From NCBI GenBank assembly GCA_029990175.1, contig JARKIP010000038.1:28341501-28405500 (forward strand): a DNA stretch of 64,000 nt, in the 5' to 3' direction. This DNA is from Petunia secreta. Lineage: Eukaryota > Streptophyta > Magnoliopsida > Solanales > Solanaceae. Of this stretch, positions 1 through 10,387 are shown piece after piece (the stretch's first letter is position 1; every line of letters starts with the position of its first letter). The notes under the pieces are model-generated. The model saw nothing but the letters and a program-made list of their open reading frames with translations, made no database searches and was not told the DNA's origin. The position numbers were made by a program, and so were the translations under genes.

Positions 1-402
1 GTTAATTAATTGGAAAATTGGTTAGTGAAAGTTACTACTATTAGATGGGAGTGAATAGTTGTATAATTGGAGTAAGTGTTCAATAGAAAGAAAACCAAGT
101 TGAATTTGTTAAAAGAATTATTCTAACATATATGTAGGAGTTGGGTAGATCAATCCTAGGCTTTTAAATCCTTGATTAATTATTTCTTAATATTTTGCTG
201 CTTACTTTAGTGTTAATTAGTTGCTACATTGAAATCACAATTCAAATACAAACCTTGGGAGTTAATTGGTTAGATAAATTAGTTAGAATAACAACTAGAT
301 TTTGAGTGTTTCTTATGGGATTCGACTTCAGGACTTTAAGTACCGAGCTATATTTGCTGCGACCGCTTAGTCCCTTTTATAGGGCGTAGTTGGGCGTGAT
401 CA
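1..402 (+). mobile_element. 3' end of an LTR (partial, runs off left edge)
   Basis: The stretch has no coding frame and ends in GGGCGTGATCA, directly abutting the interior of a gag reading frame at 403. The block around 317-402 (GGGATTCGAC, then a run ending in GGGCGTGATCA) resembles the terminal part of LTRs I know from solanaceous Ty3/gypsy elements. The simplest reading is that another LTR element is nested in the gag of the element that follows, and that only the last 402 bp of its right LTR lie in the window. If so, the 5 bp after 402 (ATTGA) should be the target-site duplication; its partner is outside the window. The family is not identified with certainty. Confidence 0.5.
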
Positions 403-1756
403 ATTGACCAGAGAAATTGAAGCCCGCGTCGAGGTGCGCCTAGAAAAGCGCTTCGAGAGCGTCCTTGGGGTGGCAAAGACCGAAGACGAGCTTGACATAG
501 ACCAATACAGGGAGTTGCTATTCAAGCCCGAAGCAGCACCAGCTCCAACTCCCAAAAATTTCAAGCTCCTCTTCTTAAAGAAGTATGATGGGACCACCGA
601 TTCCAAAGAACATGTAACTGAGTTCATGGTGATGGTAAAGAGCAATGACTTAACGGCAATAGAGCTCGAGTCAATGTTCTTGAAAAAGTTTTGCAAATCC
701 TTGGAGAAAGGAGCGCTGCGTTGGTACATGCGCTTACCAGCGGGGTTAATTTCCACTTTCAAGGAAATGGTTAATGCCTTCGTTAAAGCTCACACCGGAG
801 CACAAAAGATTCTCCAAAGGAAGGAGGATATCTGTGAGGTCAAGCAGCGGCCCGGTGAGCCACTTAAGGAGTTCCTTGAGTGCTTTCATGCTGAGCGCAT
901 GGAGCTACCTCGAATGGATGATAATCTAGCCATCATGGCATTTGAAAAGAGTATCAATGTTCGCAACTCTGACGCTGCCGCCGAGTTGCGAAAAGAGCTT
1001 TAGCAATACCAACTTCTGAAGTGGGAAGATTTACACAAACGAGCATACTCCAAGATAAGGTTGGAGGAAGATGAGTTTAAAAGCCGAGGTTATAATTACA
1101 AGAACCGAGACGAGTCCTCGTATCGCGCCGAGGCGTCGCGAGGAAATCCGAAAGGGAGGTACAAACCATATACCTCCACGAGGCAGCCTGTCAACCAAAG
1201 GTTAGGAAATTCCTTTGGAAATTCGTTTGTAAACCCGCATATAAGCCAACGGCTCGGAGGAAAGGTTCACTCTAACACGAACCAAAGGAATTCCTCAGGC
1301 CCAGCTTCGGCTTCAATGAATAAAGAATTACCTCGGATTCCTGACTATAATTTTTATATATTGACCTCAGAGTTGGTCAACGTAGTCAAGGGAACTTTCG
1401 GGGTAAGAGTACCCAAAGACATGAGAACTCCAGCGGACAAAAGAGATCGGAATTTGCACTGCAAGTTCCATGCGGATTATGGTCATCGAACCGAGGACTG
1501 CAAAGCACTGCGCCTCGAGGTGGCACATTTGCTGAAGAAGGGTGTTTTGGCCGAATTCCTTACCAATAAGGGAAAAGAAAACTACACCAAGAAACGAGGT
1601 GGTGGACAGCCACCTCGGGCTCCACCCCCTGAGAGAGTTGTAAACGTTATCACCAGGAGGGTCAGAAGTGAACGGGGTGAATTTCGCAGCTGCAAAGAAG
1701 TTTGCCAAGCTGTCGATCATGATGGAAAAGAGAACTCGAGTGGGAGGCTCGGGTAA
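403..1756 (+). pseudogene. gag: gag of Tat-type element (no start, in-frame stop)
   Basis: Gag forms the particle that packages the element RNA. One frame is open from the LTR junction to 1003 and, after a single TAG (1001-1003, probably a former CAG), continues in the same frame from 1004 to 1756. The first half has the retrotransposon gag (capsid) signature: a Trp-Tyr pair around 720, then KQRPGEPLKEFLECFHAE (about 841-896). The second half is basic and ends with a zinc-knuckle-like CKFHADYGHRTEDC (about 1459-1500), the C-x2-H-x4-H-x4-C variant usual in Tat gag. The true N-terminus lies to the left of the nested LTR. There is no ATG at 403, so this is a fragment and not a gene start. Confidence 0.85.
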
Positions 1757-1780
1757 AGAAATTGTATTTGATGATGACGA

Positions 1781-2155
1781 TTGCGTGGGCTGATGTTCCC
1801 TCATCACGATGCCTTGGTCATCATGTTGAGAATCAATGACTCGAATATCAAGCGAGTCTTGATTGACCCCGGTAGCTCGGTCAACATAATCAGCTACCGG
1901 GCCATTAAGAAGATGTGGTTTAAAGGAGAAGTCATCCCCAAGGCAACAGTGCTGACTGGCTTTAACAACTCTACGGAGAAAACTTTGGGTGAAATCACAC
2001 TCAAAATGTTTGCTGAAAGAGTTAGCAAGGAAACACTATTTCAAGTGTTGCCCGAGGACATAGCATACAATGTGATCCTCGGCAGGCCATGGATCAATTC
2101 CATGGAGGCTGTTCCCTCCACGCTTCATCAAGTGATCAAGTTCCCCACACCTTAG
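1781..2155 (+). pseudogene. pro: Retroviral-type aspartic protease domain
   Basis: The protease cleaves the gag-pol polyprotein. The frame is the same as gag; it resumes after the TAA at 1754-1756. The active-site loop reads VLIDPGSSVNII, so the catalytic Asp is present with Pro in place of the usual Ser/Thr, a variant common in Tat elements. The second conserved block is VILGRPWINSM near the end (about 2070-2106). The frame closes at 2155, about 50 codons before the RT frame opens. In the RT frame the intervening sequence shows element-like protein with a further stop near 2252, so at least one frameshift lies near 2155-2165. Confidence 0.8.
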
Positions 2156-2312
2156 GAGGGTTTGATCAATAAAGGGAGAACAACAAGTAGCAAGAGAATG
2201 CTATTCGGTTGCGTTGAGAAGTGGAGTCGCCCCGACTGGGCCAAAACAATAGCAACTAACGCAACCGGGGTCAACCGAGGAGGACCTCCGAGGAGAAGTT
2301 GAAAAGATCCCG

Positions 2313-3790
2313 GTGTGCATTAAAGAGCCTCAGAAACAAAAGGCCGAGGACTCAACTATTGAGGAGTTGGAATCTTTCACCTTATTGAAAGATTTTCCTG
2401 AAAGAAAGGTATTTATCGGCTCGGAGTTGGACCCAGAGTCGAAGAAAGCGATCATTGAAGTTTTAAAGTCCAACAACGATTGCTTCGCTTGGTCCTATTC
2501 GGACATGACTGGTATCGATCCAGAGATCATGACCCACAAGCTGAACGTAGACCCAAAATTCACCCCGGTGAAGCAGAAGAAAAGACCTCATGCCGGGGTT
2601 AAAAAGAAAGCAATCAAAGATGAAACCACGAAGCTGCAAGAAAATGATTTCATAAGGGAGGTGAAGTATCTTGAATGGCTGGCTAATGTGGTCGTCATGC
2701 CTAAGAAAAATGGCAAGTGGAGAATGTGCGTAGATTATACTGATCTAAACAAGGCTTGCCCTAAAGACTCCTACCCATTGCCACAAATAGACAGGTTAAT
2801 AGACTCCACGGCTGGACACAAACTATTAACCTTCTTGGATGCTTATTTGGGCTACAACCAAATCCTCATGGATCCGAAGGACGAAGAGAAAACCTCGTTC
2901 ATCACTGACCGAGGTACTTTTTGCTATAAAGTGATGCCCTTCAGTTTGAAAAATGCTGGGGCGACATACCAGAGACTAGTGTGTCGCATGTTCAAGGAGT
3001 ATATTGGAAAATCTATGGAAGTCTACATAGATGATATGCTTATCAAGTCAATTCGAATGGAGGATCATCTGAATCATTTGAGGGAAGCGTTTGTTGTTCT
3101 GAGGCAATATGGCATGAAGTTAAACCCTGAGAAGTGTGCCTTCGGCGTGGGGTCAGGCAAATTCTTGGGATTCATTGTCTCAGAACGAGGAATCGAAGCC
3201 AACCAAGATAAGATCAAGGCTATCGAAGAGATCCCTGAAGAGTTGACCGGGGTAAAGAAAGTTCAGCGCTTAACTGGCCGAATCGCTGCCTTGAGTCGCT
3301 TCATCTCAAGGTCCTCGGAGCGATGCCACAATATTTTCTCTGTCTTAAGGAAGAACAACCACTTCGAGTGACACCAGAGTGTAAATAAATGTTGAAAGAA
3401 TTGAAACGCTATCTGGCTAACGCATCGTTGCTCGCCAAGCCAAAAGATGGTGAAACTTTGCTGGTGTACTTGGCGGTATCCGAGGTGTCGGTCAGTGCTG
3501 TGCTGGTTCGGAAAGAAGATGGCAAGCAACAACCTATCTATTATATGAGCAAGACACTCCTCGATGCTGAAACTAGGTACCCTCACTTGGAAAAACTAGC
3601 ACTCGCTTTAATTGTTACCACTCGGAAACTACGACCTTATTTCCAATGCCACCCAATAGCGTTAGTTTCAACTTTCCCCTTAAGAAGTATATTGCACAAA
3701 CCTGAGTTATCGGGGAGTTTACCAAAATGGGCAGTAGAATTGAGCGAGTATGACATCACTTATCAACCCCGAACAGCCATCAAATCCTAA
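2313..3790 (+). pseudogene. pol: Reverse transcriptase and first RNase H domain
   Basis: The open stretch 2313-3371 carries all RT blocks: an upstream FAWSYSDMTGIDPEIMTHKL segment, the fingers region KWRMCVDYTDLNKACPKDSYPLP, and the catalytic YIDD at 3024-3035. Two of the catalytic aspartates are therefore intact. A frame change near 3370-3390 leads into 3389-3790, the RT connection/RNase H region (QPIYYMSKTLLDAETRYPHLEKLALAL), which closes with a TAA at 3788-3790 where the family has a Gln codon. It lies +1 relative to gag-pro. Strong amino-acid conservation plus few lesions suggests a moderately old insertion. Confidence 0.9.
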
Positions 3791-4379
3791 GTCTTGGCTG
3801 ACGTCGTAGCAGATTTTAGTGTTGGGATCCTACCCGAAGCCGAAAAAGAGAACTCAATATTGAAAGGAATGGCTTCGGGACTATGGATAGGCAACTAATT
3901 CCAAGGGTTCAGGATTAGGCATAGTGTTAAAAGCGCCCACCGGGGAGAAAATCAGGCACTCCGTTCGGTTCAAGAAGGTAACCAATAATGAGGCTGAATA
4001 CGAAGCGACTTTAGCAGGCTTGGAATCAGCTAAGGAAATGGGGGTGGAAAGAATTGAGTTGAGATGCGACTCACAGTTAGTAGTAAACCAAATGCTTGGT
4101 GAATACACGACTCGGGAGCCCAAAATGCAGCTATTCTTGGACCGAGCACAGAGGATTTTTGCCCAATTCCAAGAATGGCGAATTAGACAAGTGTCTCGAG
4201 AGGAAAATACCAAGGCCGATGCCCTAGCGAACTTGGGTTCGGCGGTAGATGAAACGCACTCGGGGACTGATTTAATGGTTCGGTTGCTCTCCCCGCAAAT
4301 GAGAGAGATGAAATTGCAAGTCAATTCGGTGGACCACAAATGGGATTGGCGGAGTAAGTTTATCTCTTACTTCGACTAG
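3791..4379 (+). pseudogene. Second (archaeal-type) RNase H domain of Tat pol
   Basis: A second RNase H domain after the RT-linked one is typical of the Tat/Ogre group. From 3924 the frame is open and shows EAEYEATLAGLESAKEMGVERIELRCDSQLV and, near the end, SREENTKADALANLGSA, so the central Glu, Asp and terminal Asp are visible. The N-terminal strand that carries the first catalytic Asp (around 3875-3900) is disrupted by a TAG and small changes, so activity is unlikely. The frame ends at 4379 in an ordinary stop. Confidence 0.8.
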
Positions 4380-4442
4380 GGGACTTTTCCTCAAGATAAG
4401 AAAGAAGCAAAAAAGTTAAGGACCCAAGCGGCTTCGTATCAT

Positions 4443-5574
4443 ATGATCGAGGACAATTTGTATAAGAGATTGTATTGCGGCCTGATGGCCAAGTGTTTGG
4501 GTCCAGACGAAGCCAGATATGCGATGACTGAAGTGCAGGAGGGCGAGTGTGGCAACCACTCGGGGGGAAAATGTTTGGTGCGCAAAATACTTAGAGCTGG
4601 GTACTACTGGCCCACCATCGGTGCAGATGCGAAGGCCTTCGTGCAAAAATATGATAAATGCCAACGCCACACACGAATGATTCATCAACAAGCCGAGCAT
4701 TTACATTCGGTCGTGTCACCATGGCCTTTTATGAAATGGGGGATGGATGTTGTTGGTCCCTTACCGAAGTGAAAAGATGGTGTTCGGTTCATCCTCGTTT
4801 TAAATGATTACTTTACAAAATGGGTGGGGCTTTCACCGAGGTTAAATAGAAAGAAGTAATCGATTTCATTAGGAAGAATATCATCTACAGGTTCAGTGTC
4901 CCGAGGGAAATCGCTTGCGACAATGGCAAACAGTTCAAGGGAGCAGCCATCACTGATTTCTTCAAACAATGGGGGATCAAAAGAATTGCTTCGACCCCTA
5001 TCACCCAAGTGCCAATGGCCAAGCTGAGTCTTCAAACAGGATAATAATTGAAAATCTTAAGAAAAGGCTCGATGAGAAGAAAGGCCCTTGGCCCGAAGAG
5101 CTGCCAGGTGTGTTGTGGGCCATGCAGACGACAGAAAAGAACAGCACCGGTGAGACCCTTTTTTCACTTGCTTACAGTATGGATTCCCTTATCCCCGTGG
5201 AAGTGGGCGAACCAAGCCTTCGGTATGCTCACACCACCGAGGATGCGAATCAGCAAGCCATGCGCAAAGAGTTGGACTTGCTCAAGGAGAAAAGAGAGTT
5301 GGCTTTGGTTCGGCTAGTTGCCCAAAAAAGGCAGATCGAGGCATATCTCAATAGGAAAGCCAAACTTAGAGATTTTAAAGTTGGCGACTATGTGCTGAAG
5401 GCCACGAACCAATCAACAAAGGAGAAAAACGGGGGAAAGCTCATCGCAAACTGTGAAGGACCTTACAAAGTCAGAGCATTTGTTGGGAAAGGATCTTATC
5501 AAATTGAAGATCTGCAAGGCGTACCCGAACCCCTAAGTTGGAACATCTCCAACTTGAAGCGGTACTACTTCTGA
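4443..5574 (+). pseudogene. Integrase (zinc-binding, core and C-terminal regions), decayed
   Basis: Integrase inserts the cDNA. The first open block (4443-4772) has the HHCC-type region (CGNHSGGKCLVRKILRAGYYWP, then KCQRH) and the start of the core (WPFMKWGMDVVGPLPK). Between 4773 and 4968 the core is readable only across stops: a DYFTKW block and a CDNGKQFKG block in different frames. The last block (4969-5574) contains the NGQAESSNR segment with the third catalytic residue, and a C-terminal GPYKVRAFVGKGSYQIEDLQG region. All three acidic residues of the D,D-E set can be found, but at least two frameshifts and one in-frame TGA (4770-4772) separate them. Confidence 0.85.
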
Positions 5575-6278
5575 AATCGAGGTAATCATTCCTTGATGAC
5601 TTAAATTTACATTCAGCCTCGAGCCGAAAAATGCTCCCAAGGCCTCTATTGAAATGTACTAACTTGCTCCTTGCTTCGTTTTGCTTGACCTTTTCAGGAA
5701 GCGGATAAAACGATTTCCAGTGCTTGGATCTTCACCAAGATTCACACCCGAACACTGAGAGGGAGTAATAGGGCGGGTTATAACCGAGGTCGACACTGAG
5801 CCTCCTAACCAAAGCCTATCTATTCAACAACCGGGGACTGACACCCGAAGAATAGATTAGTACACTGTAATAACGCTCGATAGTGGCATGTTGTCAATTT
5901 GTTTTTACGCCCAAGGTCTACTTCGACTTGGCTTTATGTAAAAAAATGATTTTGGCTCGTTGATATTATCAATAAAATAAACTTGATTCCATATCTCTTT
6001 GTTTCTATAATTTTGAACCCCTAAATTGCACTTTAAATGCATCGACTCGAGAACAAGACGTCGTTCTAAGTTTGCATCGGTTTCATTTAATTAAGTCTTG
6101 CAAGCAAGTTATCTATTTTAAGTGTTCGGTTCATGCAAAAACTAACATTTAAGATGAAGTACAAAATCATTTCATTAATAGGCCCGAAGGCTGCAAATTT
6201 ATACATCAAAAGAGGTCCAAAGTATGAACAAAGAAAAAACCCGAAGGCTTACACGAAACAAAAAATGTAAACAGAAGT
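5575..6278 (+). other. Untranslated region between pol and antisense gene, with poly(A) signal candidate
   Basis: There is no coding frame of note on either strand. An AATAAA at 5971-5976, in an AT-rich stretch about 400 bp after the pol stop, is a candidate plus-strand polyadenylation signal. The same interval is where transcripts of the antisense gene, coming from the right, would have to end, so it acts as a convergent 3' region. Confidence 0.4.
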
Positions 6279-9176
6279 CTAAGCCTCGGGGGCATCACTT
6301 CCCTCTTCGGAATCCCCCTCGGCATCTTCTTCATCATCTTCTCCTTCATCATCGCTCGAAGCTTCACTTGATGGGAGATCATCGATGATAGCTTGAGCTT
6401 GTGCTGCCTTCTCTTCGACTTTGGAAATTTCTTCTTCCAAATTGAGCTCAGCAGCACGGCACTGCTTAAGCAGCCTCAACCGAGACCTGATAACAACCCA
6501 TCGCTTATCCAGCTCTGCTCTCTTGGTTCTGATCTTGGCCTTAGCTTCGCGATCGACAATTTCCTCTCGAAGGGCTTCGACCTCGGCCTCACGAGCTGGA
6601 AGTTTGGAGTCCTCACCCTCCAATCTTTGAATATGGAGTACATGCTTTCTCAGCTGCTCGTGGTATTTCTTGGCCATTTCTTCAAACTTGCCCTTCGCTG
6701 AGTAAGCTCGGCATTAAGTTTTGCAACTTCAGCTTCTAACCTCGAGCGCTCAACCTGAAAGCCATCACCGAGGGCTTGCATTTTTACTTCGGAAGCGGCT
6801 TCGGCTTCGTGCAAATCGGACTGGGACTTGGACAACTTAGCCTTCAATTCTGCTATTTGTGCATTGAAGCTGTCCCTTTGCCTGTCCCATGCACGAGCAA
6901 TGCGCCGAACCTCTTCATCCATTGAGGTCTCAACCTCAATAACCCTCAATGACAGAACAAAGCTCTAAATGGAGATCAATCAAAAAATCATTGTCAGCGA
7001 TTAACCAAAGACGAAGGTAAAGTTAAAAGATGATGAAACTTACTCTGATAGCATTGGCAGCAATGGTGTTGTACAGCTGACCCCGGGAGAAATCCTGCAC
7101 AACTTTGTCTTCCTCTGGGCCAAGAAAAGGCATAAGGCTCAAGATATTGCCTCGGTTGCATGCCAAAAGTTTGAAGAAGATGGCACCTCGAGCTTCTGAA
7201 AGGACCCTACCGAGGACGAAATCCTCGTGGGCTCAGATTGCGCCCTAACTGCACCGATGCCAGCACCCTCTTCGATGGCAGCAGTCCCAACTTCTCCAAC
7301 TTTGGCCTTGCCTTTGGCCTTGGCAACTGCCTCCTCGGAATGGTGCTCCCGATCCTCGAGGTCAAAAACCTCGACCTCTCTTCGAACTTCTAAGCCCTCG
7401 GCAGCTGCATCATCGAGCTCATCGATAAGCCTTTGGCGCTGTCCCGCCACCACTTCGGGCTGAGGAGAAGTTGCTACCTCGATGCGAGGAGCCACAGAAC
7501 GAGAGGGTTTCTTGGAAACCGCCCTCTTCCTTTTCACACCTGCAAAGGGCAACATAAAATAATTTTGAGCAAAGGAATGAAGAGAAGCAAGAACCAGTGA
7601 GTTAACCGAGGATAGTGTTTACCTTTGGAGGACCCCTGACCTGAGGCGCCTTTTGAAATCTTCAAAGACTTTGAAGCCTTCAACTCCTTCGGGTCACTTG
7701 CTAGACCTGTTACCGAAGCCAGATCATTATCCGACTCGGTATCTTCATCATTTTTATTCTTCTTCTTCTTCTTATTCTTCTTCTTCTTCTTTTTGTCCTT
7801 CTTTTTATTGATGGCACGGTTTGGAAAACCTAGTACCGAGGAGAAAGAAAGTCAATGAAAAAATCAAAACAAGTTTCGATAACAACTTAGGTAGAAGGCT
7901 ATAGAAAATTTACCATGCCTTTTACATTGTCAACCGAAGTCAGCTACCATCTCCATCCATGACCGAATGGGACGTGCACGAGCTCGGGTCACAGCCTTAA
8001 CCCATTCAGTCAAGCCCTCGGGGAGGACGATGGCTACCTTGTTAGCTGGGAAACAAAAATAAGTTGGAGTTAGCAAACAAGAGTGGAAGCAGAAGAAGGA
8101 ATCATGAACGAAGGAACACTTACGTGTATTATTCCATCTTTCTGGGAAATTGGGCTCGGCAGATAAGACGCTGGTCTCCAAAAGAACATAAAGATCACTC
8201 CAACCACGGTCCCCATAATCTTCGCTTTTATAGAGAAGCGCATATTTGCCTCGGTTGTTTAGAGCCACAACCCCGGCTTTATGGAAGTAAGGATAATAGA
8301 GAGAAATGAGGTGCTGCAAGGTGAAATCTACCCCGGCTTTTGTACTCAGCCAATCCAGACATTGAACGACCCTCCAGACGCCGGGGCCTAACTGAGCCAA
8401 GCATAGGTTGTATGCTCGGCAGAAATCATCAATAATTCTGTGAACAGGTAGGTTGAACCCAATGGTGAAAGGGTAGGTGTATGCAAAAGATAGCCCCTCC
8501 ACATGATGGCAAACTCTGCTAGAGGGGTCGGGAATGATTATCTTCACCTCGGGCACGAATGCACAGTCCTTCCGAACCCGATGAATGTGAGCTTGAGTGA
8601 TTCGGGTCGGAGTCATGTCCACTTGTATATTCCTGTTCTTCTCCTCCTGATCAGCAGATTGTTTCTGTAATTTAAGATCTTTGCTGGTATCAAAGTGAGA
8701 AGGGATAATTTGATGAGGCTCAAGCTCTTGCTCGAAGGAATCTTTGGTAATTTTTTCTCAGGGCCCGAAGGTCCCACCTCGGCATTATGCCCCCCCTCAA
8801 CGGCGGGTAGCTCACCCCCAGTTTCGACTTCGGCCTGGGCGTCATCCTCGCCCTCGGCATCATCGCCCTCACCATCGTCATCCCTATGGATGACATCGTC
8901 AGCACTACCTACCACTGTGTCGTCATCACCGACGACGTCATCTCTCTCTATGCTGTCATCTCCACTTACCGCAGCGGTGTCGCGCCTAGCCCTCTCCTTA
9001 CGCCGCTTGGAGCCACTAACGCTGGAGGTCACATCTCCACCACCCTCCGCCTCTATCACCTGCAACGCCGGCACGATGGTGATAAAATCGCCACTAGCTA
9101 TAGCGGCGGCGTAGCGGGAAATCCTCGCTCTCTCACCAGAGTCACTGGAATCCTGTCTAGAGTGTGTTGTGGACAT
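6279..9176 (-). pseudogene. Antisense five-exon gene of the Tat element (gypsy-type transposon domain, Lys-rich and coiled-coil protein)
   Basis: Reading the minus strand, exons 9176-8124, 8045-7914, 7829-7623, 7539-7044 and 6964-6279 are separated by GT-AG introns of 78, 84, 83 and 79 nt. Exon 1 starts MSTTHSRQDSSDSG, is acidic, then carries a block (about 8590-8130) with FPFTIGFNLP-like spacing and WRVVQCLDWLSTKAGVDFTLQHL, resembling the putative gypsy-type transposon domain (PF04195). Exon 3 encodes a run of lysines (nuclear-signal-like), exon 4 VKRKRAVSKKPSRS, exon 5 a long coiled coil ending in a strongly acidic tail. Lesions are few: a frameshift at the T-run 8751-8756, a stop at 7930-7932, and shifts near 7150 and 6660. 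Known for the lineage: antisense ORFs exist in Tat elements. Function is unknown; a nuclear chromatin or RNA-binding role is only a guess. Confidence 0.75.
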
Positions 9177-9306
9177 GATTATGGTGTTAAACACTTGAGA
9201 TTTTTAACAGGAGAGAATTGATCAGATGAGCAACGGAAGTTCCTGCTTTTTCTTATCACTGTTGCTTGCTAATATTGGAAGTGATGAGAATGGCTTGGTG
9301 AGGATG

Positions 9307-9314
9307 TATTTATA
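9307..9314 (-). promoter_or_regulatory. TATA box of the antisense gene
   Basis: On the minus strand the octamer TATAAATA sits 131 bp upstream of the ATG at 9176 of the antisense gene. The intervening leader has no upstream ATG in a strong context that I noticed. The position fits a transcription start near 9280 and suggests the antisense gene has its own promoter, separate from the LTR promoter. Confidence 0.55.
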
Positions 9315-9538
9315 GGCGTGGAGAAGACAAGTGGTGCAAATTCATCATTGTAACGTTGGGGGAAAAAAAAAAGTGGCGTGACCGTTCGATTAGCCAACGG
9401 ATGGGTGTCACGTGTCAATGAATAGTAACCTGAAGAGACGCGAACTGTTGACAAAATTTGAAATGTTTGGATAAGATCAAGCCATGTCACTTTCCCGCGG
9501 AATCTCACTCCACTCCTCGGTGACTTCGGTAATTGACT

Positions 9539-9553
9539 GAGGAGTGGGGGGAC
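9539..9553 (+). other. Polypurine tract of Tat element
   Basis: GAGGAGTGGGGGGAC lies just before the 3' LTR and is the expected primer for plus-strand DNA synthesis. The LTR is taken to start at the next TG (9558). Confidence 0.65.
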
Positions 9554-9557
9554 TATC

Positions 9558-10125
9558 TGTATTGGGTAAAAATTGGCTCGCGATGAGTCGCTTCGGCAAC
9601 ATGATCTGATAGCAACCGAGCACGTGATAACGAGCCAGAAACCGAAGCAAGTGAGTGAAGCGCCGAAGTCAGGCGCCGAGGTCATTACCGAAGGCGAGCC
9701 GCAAGCTGAGCTTCGGTGACATTCACCTCGGTCAAGCAGCAAGGCCCTACCACCGAGGTCATATACTTGAACCTCGGTGAAACGCCTCGAGTCAGGCGGC
9801 TTTGCAGCCCACTACTTCAGCCCACTACTCTGCCCATTAACTTCATCTATAAATGCTCCAGACGTGGGTTTGGCCATGAACAGATCATGGAGAACGTGGA
9901 GCAAGCTCTTGTGCCTATAAATAGTACTTCATTTTACATTGTACGCATTCAGAAATATATACAGAAACTCTGGTAAAATTTGTACTCACTACGATATATT
10001 GAAATCAAGTTATTTCCTCGCATTTTACGCTTATTCTTAGCACTTTTCTTGACTTTGATACGAAGATTTGGTTGTATTACAATTCAAATTCGATTTGTGA
10101 TACTAAACTGATTTAGGCCCATACA
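9558..10125 (+). mobile_element. 3' LTR of the Tat element (right boundary approximate)
   Basis: The LTR begins TGTATTGGG right after the polypurine tract. It contains two TATA-like sequences (about 9848 and 9916) and AT-rich sequence further on. The right end is uncertain because the 5' LTR is outside the window, so neither LTR alignment nor target-site duplication is available; GCCCATACA ending at 10125 is the best TG...CA-type end I see. The exact end could shift by tens of bases. Confidence 0.55.
9916..9923 (+). promoter_or_regulatory. TATA box in the Tat 3' LTR
   Basis: TATAAATA on the plus strand, within the LTR. Transcription would begin about 9945-9950 and read out of the element toward the pectin acetylesterase start codon at 10388. 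A second TATAAAT lies at 9848-9854. Confidence 0.5.
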
Positions 10126-10387
10126 ATTAAATTAATATTTTTTTTTTTAAAAAAAGTACTTATAATCGCTACAAAATTCCAAGTCTCAACAATGTGCAAA
10201 CCCCACAATTTATCTTGTTTTTACAGCACGGTTTCGGATGTTAAGACATCCTCATCGGTAAAATGATAGAACTAGACCATTATCCCACTTTAATTAAAAA
10301 GAATGAGTTACCTTGGATCTCATTGACTTTCACCAACCAAACCAAACCAAAAAAACACAAAAGACAAATAGCAGTTAATAACAGTCA
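10126..10387 (+). promoter_or_regulatory. Short interval between Tat LTR and pectin acetylesterase ATG
   Basis: Only about 260 bp separate the LTR from the start codon. The interval holds an A/T homopolymer run (about 10138-10156) and a pyrimidine-poor leader but no convincing TATA box. The native promoter is therefore either in this short piece, or has been separated or replaced by the LTR insertion. No upstream ORF of interest. Confidence 0.35.

Larger units (their letters stand above)
403..10125 (+). mobile_element. Tat-lineage Ty3/gypsy retrotransposon, broken at 5' end
   Basis: Domains run in Ty3/gypsy order: gag, protease, reverse transcriptase, RNase H, integrase. An antisense gene follows pol, then a polypurine tract and a 3' LTR. 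The antisense gene between pol and the 3' LTR is a known trait of the Tat lineage (for example the Grande and Retand types), which is the basis of the assignment. The 5' LTR, primer-binding site and gag start are not in the window because the frame is cut at 402/403 by another LTR. Numerous stops and frameshifts show the copy is old and cannot make its own pol proteins. It lies immediately upstream of, and in the same orientation as, the pectin acetylesterase gene. Confidence 0.85.

Noticed and set aside
8695..9114. Ser/Thr/Pro-rich plus-strand frame opposite the antisense gene
   Set aside because: Shadow of the acidic Asp/Glu-rich exon on the minus strand.
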